Assembly: GCA_002337125.1 (NCBI GenBank)
Contig: DDFJ01000002.1
Coordinates: 1-64,000 of the forward strand
DNA length: 64,000 nucleotides
From: Chitinophagaceae bacterium UBA1931
GTDB lineage: Bacteria; Bacteroidota; Bacteroidia; Chitinophagales; Chitinophagaceae
Direction of reading: 5' to 3'
Shown here: positions 40,501 to 46,412 of the stretch, piece after piece
Numbering within the stretch: the stretch's first letter is position 1
Layout: every line of letters starts with the position of its first letter
Made by a program: the position numbers and the translations under genes
Notes under the pieces: generated by a model
Seen by the model: only the letters and a program-made list of their open reading frames with translations
Told to the model about the DNA's origin: nothing
Database searches by the model: none

Positions 40501-41846
40501 GCCTGCCGGGATATGTCGACAGTACAAAAATTCTTGGACAAAACTGGAAAACAAAAGCACCAAGTCTTGGATATGTGTTTGGTCAGCAGCCAACCAATGC
40601 ATGGTTAAATGAAGCGGCACGAAAAGGGTGGATGACAAGAGATACCAATTTCAACTTCCTGTTTACGCAAAGCTACAGGCAGGAACTCAAGCTTGATGCG
40701 ACAGTTGAACCATTCCGTGATTTTGTGATTGATCTCAACCTCAGCCGTTCATTCAGCAAAAACTATTCGCAGTTGTTTAAAGACACAACTGGCGGCGGAA
40801 AATTTGCGCACCTCAGTCCGTTGGCAAGCGGTGGTTTTGATATCACATTCATTTCTTATCAAACCATGTTCCGCAAGTTTTCAGCAACATCACCGGGACA
40901 ATCATTCATTGAGTTTGAAGCAAACAGGAAACTGTTGTCACAACGTTTGGGCGAATCAAACCCATACAGTCAAACACAAATAGGCAATGGTTATTACAAA
41001 GGTTATGGCCAGTACGCACAGGATGTATTAATTCCTGCATTTATTGCAGCATACACCAAACAGGATGCGCTGAAGGTTGGTTTAATTGATGAAAACAATA
41101 AACGTGTTAACGATAATCCGTTTAAACGTTATATACCAAAACCAAACTGGCGATTAACATATAATGGTTTATCACGCATACCCGGATTTGATAAAATCTT
41201 CAGCAACTTCAGTATCACGCATAGCTACAGCAGCAACCTCAGCATGAACAACTTTACATCAGCACTGTTGTATGCCGATCAGTATGGCTATGGCTTCCCG
41301 TCATTTATGGATACAGTATCGCACAACTTTGTGCCGTTCTTTATTGTGCCCAACGTAACCATTACCGAAAGGTTTGGTCCGCTGCTTGGTATTGATGTGC
41401 AGTTTACCAATCAACTCAATTTTAAAATTGATTACGGCCGCAGCCGCACCATCAGTTTAAGTTTAATCGATTACCAGGTAAGCGAAGTTCGCAGTGTTGA
41501 AATAACAGTTGGAGCAGGATACCGCAAGCGTGGTTTAAAACTGCCGTTTAAAATACCGTTCAGTAAAAACGATTCAAAAACATTGTCAAACGATCTGTCG
41601 TTCCGTTTCGATTTAACGTACAGAGACAATGCAACATCCAATAATATACTTGATCAGCGCAGCACCATTCCAACAGGCGGACAAAAAATTCTCACCATCA
41701 ATCCGTCAATTGATTATGTGCTTAACAACCGCATCCGTTTAAAACTGTATTTCGATCAAACAAGAGTAGTAGGTTACATTGCCACACCACCACCGGTAGT
41801 AAATACAAAAGCCGGCATACAGGTTAACATCAGTTTAGCGCAGTAA
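34560..41846 (+). CDS. sprA: SprA, outer-membrane translocon of the type IX secretion system
   Basis: A 2428-residue outer-membrane protein, the giant beta-barrel channel of T9SS, which carries folded cargo with C-terminal secretion domains across the outer membrane in gliding and secreting Bacteroidota. An N-terminal signal peptide (about 1-24) precedes long beta-rich stretches. Recognisable segments are KRYYIYEKIGRSWYRKPTYL, VYIDDFEGTRNGIDLR, NFYGEAAKLFP and the C-terminal NSRLPGYV and FPSFMDTVSHNFVPF. The ATG at 34560 is chosen over a TTG three codons upstream. The gene is intact, which shows the strain has a T9SS core; its cargo may include the proteins at 53416 and 54830. Confidence 0.95.
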   Translation: MYRTIHGLPTLLTILFTCFVLVSNGGTPSLDDHKTDSLPGRDSLRYPLTDRRGDRFNYPNKNTFDLQQPSNFKDSVAYDPVTKRYYIYEKIGRSWYRKPTYLTFDEMVEYKARQDERDYFQRRLNTTLNLNRKIEDPKLQVRPGFFNRLFSNTGIPKVEIRPQGDVTLTAGYVGQNIKNPTLPERARKNGGFDFDMNANFGLNAKIGDKLNFPVTYNTLANFQFENQLKLDYTGNSDAIIKRIEAGNISFPAKGTLMPGASALFGLKTELQFGRLYITTVLANQNSSKQQVQLSGGSGLQQFEVKADAYEENRHFLLAQYFRKNYNKNMKNIPAVTSPVQILRMEVWVTNRTGTTTENRTVVALMDMGESKPFNTNVNSLTGSELPANGNNDLYQRILNDGTTRDPSMVTNRLTSFGLSAVQDFERTYARKLRPEEYYFNPQIGFISLNTTLQADEVLGVAYQYTVNGKVYQVGEFSTDVTPDTSASNTGTQKVLFLKMLKATSQRPSLPIWGLMMKNVYSVGYGQLERKDFKLNILYQEPGGGEKRYIPEGEEKGRPLIELVNLDRLNSQNDPQPDGVFDYVEGYTVISSMSRIIFPTLEPFGKDLNYIFRGADSTTLRQKYLFYTLYDSIKWVAQQSPQLNRFVFKGASRSAGGSGDISLGAFNVPQGSVKVTAGGQLLTENVDYIVDYNLGTVKIINQAIVNSGIPISAGFENNATYGSQNRNFMALRLDYHAIERQTKQLNIGAAVMRLGERPFFTKMGYGDDPIRNTMLGGDVNYRSDWKRMSKWLDALPFYSTRQVSNINFYGEAAKLFPSTAKQIRPEKNGGGLVYIDDFEGTRNGIDLRFPFIAWTLASTPFKAEDPFGVELFPEAGLLNNLEYGYNRAKLAWYNIEPVLQQRRDPNNPLGSNLTELSDPRVRFVNRQEIFPQVTPDLGQNQLITFDLAFYPTERGPYNYDARNGSINPLNGRLLNPKKRWGGIMRAIDQIDFETNNIEFVEMWVQDPFILNPTSSGGQLYFDLGNVSEDILKDGRRFYENGLSTVQTPAKEDTSNWARVPRNPIQIARAFSNIVEERDQQDVGFDGRADSAEQRIYAPFLNSIRGVIGTGAAYQKLQKDPSSDNYVHYRQGYSATDGILTRYKDYNNPQGNSPVANNSTEYTSAATLYPDNEDLNNDNTLNEVEEYFQYHIDLKSKADPQMQVGQNHIADRRDVDIKLADGTTRKETWYLFRIPIREYEQKVGNIPDFKSIRFMRMFMTGFEDSVVVRFGKLELVRNMWRSFPYTLDTTGTYKPIQNANLTSFNVTAVNIEENDKRIPVNYVTPQSVERVQQLSNNGVNLLNNEGALSLQVCDLQDGDGRAVYKSTNLDLRQYKRVRMFMHAESSGKTDRLKDNELYAVIRFGTDFISNYYEVRMPLKVTKWGYYAAPGVNDTTSAQWPNSNQFDLNLEDLVRFKLRRSGSVNTIYSEDKGNGIRWSVMGSPNIGEIKGFLIGVENNPNDNTSSVCAEVWMNELRLSGLDEKGGWAAVGRMDIQLADLGTVSVSGAMHTAGFGTIEQRVNERSRETFSQFDVATNLQLGKLLPKKAGIDIPFYASYSQTVMNPEYDPYDQDVKFKDKLKSVTNKDSVKQISQDFASVTTVNVTNMRKNKTNGKPAKIYDVSNFDVSYSYTKTEKRSPLIENDVVEKHYGGLGYNYAPQPKYYEPFKRLIKYRSPWWNIIKDFNFNYRPNLLSFRADLNRQFGAARAREVVIPGVSSGLYKIPETFDKYFVFDRIYNMRWDLTRSINIDFSATNNARVDEPLGRIDTKEKKDSIRRNLFKGGRNVIYKQTANASYNLPLAKIPALDWTTARFNYATTYNWIGASRLAVNLGNTIENSQARVFTGQLDFNRLYEKSRFLRSLQTETDKNKEPALASPNIKFDPKDTVGRSKKYVERLFRRLNRLEAKKDKGIQYEPGDAVKFFGRILTSVKTININYNESFNSRLPGYVDSTKILGQNWKTKAPSLGYVFGQQPTNAWLNEAARKGWMTRDTNFNFLFTQSYRQELKLDATVEPFRDFVIDLNLSRSFSKNYSQLFKDTTGGGKFAHLSPLASGGFDITFISYQTMFRKFSATSPGQSFIEFEANRKLLSQRLGESNPYSQTQIGNGYYKGYGQYAQDVLIPAFIAAYTKQDALKVGLIDENNKRVNDNPFKRYIPKPNWRLTYNGLSRIPGFDKIFSNFSITHSYSSNLSMNNFTSALLYADQYGYGFPSFMDTVSHNFVPFFIVPNVTITERFGPLLGIDVQFTNQLNFKIDYGRSRTISLSLIDYQVSEVRSVEITVGAGYRKRGLKLPFKIPFSKNDSKTLSNDLSFRFDLTYRDNATSNNILDQRSTIPTGGQKILTINPSIDYVLNNRIRLKLYFDQTRVVGYIATPPPVVNTKAGIQVNISLAQ

Positions 41847-41890
41847 TACAAAAAGAAAATAATGTAGCAGAAGCCATTGCATCTATTGTG

Positions 41891-41914
41891 CTTCCGTTGC
41901 GTCGCACACTTGTG
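41891..41914 (-). repeat. GTGCGACGC intergenic repeat, copy C
   Basis: On the minus strand it reads cacaagtgtgcgacgcaacg then gaag. It stands 75 bases behind the stop of the minus-strand lipoprotein gene, again in the orientation of the gene it follows, as with copies A and B. Confidence 0.65.
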
Positions 41915-41988
41915 CGGTTGGTAATTCTATGCATCAGATTTGAAGTTTGTGTCACTCAGGGTTAGCCAAAGACATGATGTACGATGGT

Positions 41989-42540
41989 TTAATTATAAAA
42001 TTTTGATTGCAAAAGGATGTTTTTATACTCTTTTCCAATTGTCTCATCCTGATATCCAATGGTGATTACAAGATCATAGTTGTCGATATTTCTATAATAT
42101 ATTGTTGTGTTAAGTTTTATTTTTTGAGCAGGATAAAAAGTTACTAAACTGAATTTTATAAACTTCAGATTGTCTATTATTTGACTTGATGAAGATGTAT
42201 CGAGTATCTTAATGTTAGAGGAACCCATACTTATGATTTGGGCTATCATCTTTTGCTTAGAAACTTCAAATGATTCTTCCCAAGTAACATTGTCGGGTTT
42301 GAAGGGGTTTATTGTTGCAACAAAGGAATTGTAGTCCTTTTGCCTAATTGCGAATAGCGTTTTCAAAAAACCTGAAGAGCTTTTATTATTTCTGTCAATT
42401 AAGAGCGAGTCTGCTATGTTGTAACTTAAAGGGAAGTTAACCGTCCAGCTAACTTCTTTATAGTTTTTTTTATTGATGTTTGGTTGCCCTTGGCAAGAAG
42501 TAATTATTAATATTAATATTGCGATTGTTGAGTATTTCAT
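41989..42540 (-). CDS. Small lipoprotein of unknown function
   Basis: A 183-residue protein with a lipoprotein signal peptide (lipobox ILIITSC, Cys at 16), so it is anchored to a membrane facing the periplasm or exterior. Nothing in the mature part is recognised; it is mixed alpha/beta with a central EESFEVSKQKMIAQI helix. The ATG at 42540 is used; the upstream 13 residues are not signal-like. Base composition is more AT-rich than the flanking core genes. It is the left-most gene of the accessory island and has a GTTGGT hairpin 62 bases upstream. Confidence 0.6.
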   Translation of the reverse strand: MKYSTIAILILIITSCQGQPNINKKNYKEVSWTVNFPLSYNIADSLLIDRNNKSSSGFLKTLFAIRQKDYNSFVATINPFKPDNVTWEESFEVSKQKMIAQIISMGSSNIKILDTSSSSQIIDNLKFIKFSLVTFYPAQKIKLNTTIYYRNIDNYDLVITIGYQDETIGKEYKNILLQSKFYN

Positions 42541-42591
42541 AATGTAGCGTACAATAATTAAATGTATGAAAGTATACAATCTATGATTTTT

Positions 42592-42630
42592 CTTTTCTTA
42601 TCGGTTGGTGTCCCCACCAACCGAAATTAA
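42592..42630 (-). repeat. GTTGGT hairpin element, copy 1
   Basis: A perfect 9-bp inverted repeat cggttggtg (42602-42610) and caccaaccg (42615-42623) with a 4-base loop, flanked by tttcttat and aaattaa. It lies 61 bases upstream of the lipoprotein gene. Confidence 0.75.
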
Positions 42631-42703
42631 GGATTTACATTAGCTTCAAGTGCTTGCTTTTTTGCGCAATTCTTACGTTGGACAGAATGTTTCTTCGATT
42701 AAT

Positions 42704-43036
42704 TCATTGTATTTTCTCCACATCCCATCCATCATATAAAGCAACTTCACAATACTCTGCTAATTGATTAAAAGCTATATTTCTTTTATGAAGCTTTTCG
42801 GGAGTTAAGATATCGACTTTGCTGGCGTGAAGAGTCCATTCAGTAACATTTTCATCTATGCGATAGATTTTTTCTAAAACATAATTCTTCTCACTTAATT
42901 CTGCATACAGCTTCGTAAGTTTTTCTTTGCTCGGATCAACAAAATAGAAACTCCATTTAAGTGGCATAGATGTGTCAAATCCTGTAGACTCCATTTTTTG
43001 AAAAAGCTCTATAAGATTATCCAAATTTGCGATCAT
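42704..43036 (-). CDS. RraB-family protein (RNase E inhibitor-like)
   Basis: A 110-residue protein resembling the RraB family: an N-terminal helical region, WSFYFVDPSKEKLTKLYAEL, a mixed alpha/beta middle and the signature ending LYDGWDVEK, with acidic and aromatic residues around it. RraB binds RNase E and modulates mRNA decay in Gammaproteobacteria. A similar role here is not established, since the match rests on the C-terminal motif and size. It has hairpin elements on both sides. Confidence 0.6.
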   Translation of the reverse strand: MIANLDNLIELFQKMESTGFDTSMPLKWSFYFVDPSKEKLTKLYAELSEKNYVLEKIYRIDENVTEWTLHASKVDILTPEKLHKRNIAFNQLAEYCEVALYDGWDVEKIQ

Positions 43037-43052
43037 AAATTGTATAGTTTTC

Positions 43053-43291
43053 TACGCCCTTTTCTTATCGGTTAGTGTCCCCACCAACCGAAATTAATGC
43101 ATTTACATTTTGGTAAATATCTCTAAACTCAAACTGCAGCACCTGAGATGCACAAGTAATTCCAAAAGCAATTCACCACTTTGCACTAATGCTCAATCAG
43201 GGCGTTTTTCCGAAAACCATGCTGGATATTGGTTTTCGGGGCCCTTTTTCTTTCTTTTTGGGCAAGCAAAAAGAAAAAGAAACATCAGTAA
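43053..43291. repeat. Composite ~240-bp repeat, left copy
   Basis: It runs from tacgccc to cagtaa and is about 95% identical to 44009-44250. It holds hairpin element 2 (cggttagtg 43069-43077 with caccaaccg 43082-43090), a 10-bp inverted repeat ccgaaaacca/tggttttcgg, and an internal stem ctttttg/caaaaag around gggcaag. It supplies the C-terminal end of the gene at 43193. Confidence 0.9.
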
Positions 43292-43993
43292 GCTACGCCC
43301 TTGTTGGTCGCCTGACCAACAAGAAAGTTTTATCAAATATTCTTTCAGAACGTTCATTCTGTTTAACTCCTCCTCATCAGTTACTTCATGATCTCTGCTG
43401 TAAAATTCTTTTGGAAAAACTTTTTCAAAATCTTTATTAAACGAAGTCAGTAATGCGGGATAAGCTTTCATGTATTTCCGTAACCGTTCTTCTGTCAAAG
43501 GTTTAACGTTACCGTTGTTGTCAAGCATATAGGTAATCGTTTGCTTTGGAGTAATAACTGCATTTGTGGCTGAAGCAACAATACCCCTTACCGGATCAAA
43601 AGGAGTTATATATAAATTGGCTTTTAAAGGAGCTTCAAAAAAACAAAAGCTCCCAATATAGTCAAGCTTAAAATAATTATCGTTTTTAAGAATTGATTGC
43701 GGCAATCTTATAAATACATTGCTTCCATCACAAAATCCCCATAATCCTTCAGCCATCGGTAGTCCGTATTTATCAAAACATTTTGCGCAGACTAATGAAG
43801 AATCATTTTTTGCCTTTGAAAAATATTTAACAACAAAGCTGTCGGTCAACGATGTTTTATTAGTAACAAATTCGGCGAAGTTTTTATACAATGCCTTTTT
43901 TCTGATAACGGAATCATTCGTCTGCGAGAAAATATGGTTCCCAGAAAATAAGCAAGAAGTCAAAAGCAAATAAATAAGTATAGCTCGTTTCAT
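43193..43993 (-). CDS. Secreted or lipoprotein of unknown function with a repeat-derived C-terminus
   Basis: A 266-residue protein with an N-terminal signal sequence (LLLTSCLFSG; lipidation on Cys14 or cleavage later is possible). The region 70-90 contains CAKCFDKYG and LWGFCDGSNV. No family is recognised. About 45 C-terminal residues (from SCWSGDQQGRS on) are encoded by the repeat and its hairpin, so the original stop has probably been lost. The gene is bracketed by the two ~240-bp repeats. Confidence 0.65.
   Translation of the reverse strand: MKRAILIYLLLTSCLFSGNHIFSQTNDSVIRKKALYKNFAEFVTNKTSLTDSFVVKYFSKAKNDSSLVCAKCFDKYGLPMAEGLWGFCDGSNVFIRLPQSILKNDNYFKLDYIGSFCFFEAPLKANLYITPFDPVRGIVASATNAVITPKQTITYMLDNNGNVKPLTEERLRKYMKAYPALLTSFNKDFEKVFPKEFYSRDHEVTDEEELNRMNVLKEYLIKLSCWSGDQQGRSLLMFLFLFACPKRKKKGPENQYPAWFSEKRPD
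43294..43323. repeat. GTTGGTC hairpin at the border of the left repeat
   Basis: A perfect 10-bp inverted repeat cttgttggtc (43300-43309) and gaccaacaag (43314-43323) with loop gcct, preceded by the same tacgccc as the other hairpins. It lies inside the coding end of the gene at 43193. Confidence 0.8.
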
Positions 43994-44008
43994 AATGGTT
44001 AGTGAGCT

Positions 44009-44250
44009 TACGCCCTTTTTCTTATCGGTTGCTCCCCACCAACCGAAATTAATGCATTTGCATTTTGGTCAATATCTCAAAACTCAAACTGCAGCACCTG
44101 ACATGCACAAGAAATTCCAAAAGCAATTCACCACTTTGCACTAATGCTCAATCAGGGCGTTTTTCCGAAAACCATGCTGGATATTGGTTTTCGGGGCCCT
44201 TTTTCTTTCTTTTTGGGCAAGCAAAAAGAAAAAGAAACCTCAGTAAACTC
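44009..44250. repeat. Composite ~240-bp repeat, right copy
   Basis: Same unit as 43053-43291, from tacgccc to cagtaa. Hairpin element 3 (cggttg 44026-44031 with caaccg 44040-44045) is shorter than in the other copies. It lies 15 bases upstream of the start of the gene at 43193. The left parts differ by a few substitutions and indels; the last 100 bases differ at one position. Confidence 0.9.
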
Positions 44251-44668
44251 AATAAAACAGGCAAATCACCCAAAAAAGCTCCCAAAAACCACCTTTTCAA
44301 CCCAAAACAGTCAAAAATCAGCCACACACATCAAATAAACAGGCATTTACATTGCAGAAACTGCAAATCACATTCAAATAACTGCAATAAACATTGAAAA
44401 AACTGCAAAGCGAATTGAAATAATTGCAACAAACATTAAAATAACTGCAAAGACCATTCAAAAAACTGCAATAAACATTGAAATAACTGCAAAGTGCATT
44501 CAAATAATTGCAAGGAGCAATAAAATAACTGCAACAAGCATTGCAGAAATAGTTAACTACAAAGGCTCAAAAGCCATCTGCAAAAACAAAATCATCATCT
44601 GCCCAAAAGAAAAAGTTTGCTCAGCATCAATTCAACACGAAATAGCTCGTTTAATCACAGGTTGGTAA
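44144..44668 (+). pseudogene. Possible stop-split gene: repeat-borne ORF joined to a heptad-repeat frame
   Basis: An ORF of 64 codons (44144-44338) that begins in the right repeat (MLNQGVFPKTMLDIGFRGPF) ends at a TAA (44336-44338). The same frame then stays open for 109 codons to TAA at 44666-44668, with no start codon of its own. The second part has Ile every 7 residues and Ala four residues after each, an alpha-helical coiled-coil pattern. It could be one gene broken by a single stop, or an accident of tandem repeats. No family is recognised. Confidence 0.35.
44350..44552. repeat. 21-bp tandem array (9 full units plus a part)
   Basis: Nine consecutive imperfect units of exactly 21 bp starting at 44350 (consensus cattnaaataactgcaaann) and a tenth broken copy at 44539-44552. 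No spacers separate them and they carry no dyad, so this is not a CRISPR array. Confidence 0.9.
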
Positions 44669-44739
44669 AACTTTATCACTGCTAAATGCATAATAATCAG
44701 GCTGTATTATTCCACACAACCTATGTCATCCAACTTCCT

Positions 44740-44747
44740 TATTTTTG
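44740..44747 (+). promoter_or_regulatory. Predicted -7 box of fabI
   Basis: TATTTTTG matches TAnnTTTG and lies 22 bases before the chosen start, giving a short leader. No good -33 box at 19 bp. Confidence 0.45.
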
Positions 44748-44768
44748 GCGCCAATTAAGATAATGTAT

Positions 44769-45584
44769 ATGAGTCATCAGTTACTGAAAGGGAAAAAAGG
44801 GATCATATTTGGTGCGCTGGATGAAAAGTCCATTGCGTGGAAAACTGCGTTGAAATGTTATGAAGAAGGCGCACAAATAGTGCTTACCAATGCTCCGGTA
44901 GCATTGCGTATGGGCGAAATCAATAAACTGTCTGAACTGTGTGGTAATGCCCCGGTTATTGGTGCCGATGTAACCAATATGGATGATCTGAACGAACTGT
45001 TTGTAAAATCAATGGAATATTTTGGCGGTAAGGTTGATTTTATTCTCCATTCAATTGGCATGAGCCTGAATGTGCGTAAAGGCAAGCATTATACCGAAAT
45101 GGATTACGACTGGAATGCACGAACACTGGATATTTCGGCCATGAGCCTGCACCGTGTATTACGTACTGCCTGGGATCTGGATGCAGTTAACGACTGGGGA
45201 AGCGTGGTGGCACTTACTTACATTGCTGCACAGCGTGTATTCCCCGATTACAACGAAATGGCCGACGCCAAAGCATTGCTTGAAAGTGTAACACGCAGCT
45301 TTGGATTTCATTATGGCGATAAAAAGAAAGTGAGAGTGAATACCATTTCACAATCGCCTACAAGAACAACTGCAGGCAGTGGTGTAAAAGGCTTTGATGG
45401 ATTTATTGATTATGCAGAAAAAATGAGTCCGCTGGGTAATGCAAGTGCAGAAGATTGTGCAAACTATATTGTTGTGATGTTCAGCGATCTTACACGTATG
45501 GTAACCATGCAGAACTTGTTCCACGATGGTGGCTTCAGCTTCACAGGTGTTACACTTCCTGTAATTGAGCAAATGGGCAAATAA
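44769..45584 (+). CDS. fabI: Enoyl-ACP reductase [NADH]
   Basis: A 271-residue short-chain dehydrogenase that does the last step of each elongation round of fatty-acid synthesis. The N-terminal GKKGIIFGALDEKSIAWKTAL is the FabI cofactor site, VDFILHSIGMS follows, and the C-terminal SVTRSFGFHYG region, NTISQSPTRT and FHDGGFSFTG are present. The start is uncertain between ATGs at 44763 and 44769 and a TTG at 44745; the position of the promoter box favours the ATGs. It borders the accessory island. Confidence 0.93.
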   Translation: MSHQLLKGKKGIIFGALDEKSIAWKTALKCYEEGAQIVLTNAPVALRMGEINKLSELCGNAPVIGADVTNMDDLNELFVKSMEYFGGKVDFILHSIGMSLNVRKGKHYTEMDYDWNARTLDISAMSLHRVLRTAWDLDAVNDWGSVVALTYIAAQRVFPDYNEMADAKALLESVTRSFGFHYGDKKKVRVNTISQSPTRTTAGSGVKGFDGFIDYAEKMSPLGNASAEDCANYIVVMFSDLTRMVTMQNLFHDGGFSFTGVTLPVIEQMGK

Positions 45585-45633
45585 GCAGCATGCACTCCCA
45601 TGAACAATGAACGATTAACCATCAACTAAAAAC

Positions 45634-45897
45634 ATGAATTGGGTAGAAGCTTTTGGATTGTTCGGATCTTTTCTCAGCAGCATTACATTTATTCCACAGG
45701 TGTACAAAGCCTGGCAAAGTAAAAGTGTTGGCGATCTGAGTATCTACACCATTCTAATTGTTACACTCAGCACTGTTGTATGGCTGGTTTACGGCATTTT
45801 CAGTAACCCGTTTTTAATGCCGGTTGTATTGTGTAATGGATTTATCTTCTTACTCTCGTTGGTATTACTCTATTTCAAACTGACGTTTAAAAAATAA
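45634..45897 (+). CDS. SemiSWEET sugar transporter
   Basis: An 87-residue integral membrane protein with three helices (about 8-24, 37-55, 61-81), of the half-transporter SemiSWEET/PQ-loop type that works as a homodimer in the cytoplasmic membrane. The PQ motif is in ITFIPQVYKAW (18-28), with KSVGDLSIYT in the loop. The family moves mono- or disaccharides down their gradient; the substrate is not known. It follows fabI by 49 bases and precedes repeat copy B. Confidence 0.88.
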   Translation: MNWVEAFGLFGSFLSSITFIPQVYKAWQSKSVGDLSIYTILIVTLSTVVWLVYGIFSNPFLMPVVLCNGFIFLLSLVLLYFKLTFKK

Positions 45898-45916
45898 TTG
45901 CTGCATATTGAATTGC

Positions 45917-45942
45917 TGTACAAGAGTGCGACGCCACTGAAG
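45917..45942 (+). repeat. GTGCGACGC intergenic repeat, copy B
   Basis: tgtacaagagtgcgacgcca then ctgaag, 19 bases behind the SemiSWEET stop and in the same orientation. It matches copy A at nearly all core bases and precedes the shared terminator. Confidence 0.7.
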
Positions 45943-45976
45943 TTTACAGCAGCAATACTGCAGGTAACTAAAAAAG

Positions 45977-46000
45977 AAATCCCGGTGAATACCGGGATTT
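45977..46000. terminator. Bidirectional terminator
   Basis: A 10-bp stem aaatcccggt (45977-45986) with accgggattt (45991-46000) and loop gaat. It serves SemiSWEET on the plus strand and the DUF2795 gene on the minus strand. Confidence 0.85.
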
Positions 46001-46037
46001 AATTTTTTTCTTGTGATTGGTTAAAAAGCAAATGCTT

Positions 46038-46259
46038 TTAATATTCATCTTCGTTAAAGAAGAAGTCTTCCTGGCTGGGATAATCGGGCCAGATGTCATC
46101 AATACTTTCGTAGATTTCACCTTCATCATCAAGTTCCTGAAGGTTTTCTACCACCTCAAGAGGAGCGCCGCTGCGGATAGAATAATCAATTAATTCATCC
46201 TTGGTTGCAGGCCAGGGAGCGTCTTCGAGGTACGATGCTAATTCTAGTGTCCAGAACAT
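46038..46259 (-). CDS. DUF2795-like small acidic protein
   Basis: A 73-residue acidic protein. Its sequence MFWTLELASYLEDAPWPATKDELIDYSIRSG and LEVVENLQELDDEGE matches my recollection of DUF2795, a small family of unknown role. The C-terminal 25 residues are dominated by Asp and Glu. I use the ATG at 46259; the longer reading overlaps the promoter. It has the strongest promoter pair in this region. Confidence 0.7.
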   Translation of the reverse strand: MFWTLELASYLEDAPWPATKDELIDYSIRSGAPLEVVENLQELDDEGEIYESIDDIWPDYPSQEDFFFNEDEY

Positions 46260-46280
46260 GTGTAACCCTTTAATTTTCCG

Positions 46281-46311
46281 CAAAAGTAACTTTCCTGACG
46301 AAATAACCAAA
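46281..46311 (-). promoter_or_regulatory. Strong Bacteroidota-type promoter for the DUF2795-like gene
   Basis: On the minus strand TTTG (46311-46308) and TACTTTTG (46288-46281), spacer exactly 19 bp as at 11574. Leader about 16 bases. Confidence 0.72.
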
Positions 46312-46412
46312 TCTGCTTTGTTAAGAGTGTGAATAACCTGCAGCTACTTGCCAAAACTCAAATTTGGTACTACGGTTCAATGTCTTAGGTTTGTGATACG
46401 GAGATAGTACAA

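Noticed and set aside
42592..44250. Integron with attC sites
   Set aside because: The hairpins lack the GTTRRRY core and paired inner sites of attC, and there is no integrase gene in the window.
44318..44503. Minus-strand ORF with a CSYFNVY-type repeat
   Set aside because: It is the other-strand reading of the 21-bp array; its composition (many Cys, Phe and Tyr) is unlike a real protein, and the Ile/Ala frame is more plausible.
44350..44552. CRISPR array
   Set aside because: The 21-bp units abut one another without spacers, are not palindromic and no cas genes are near.
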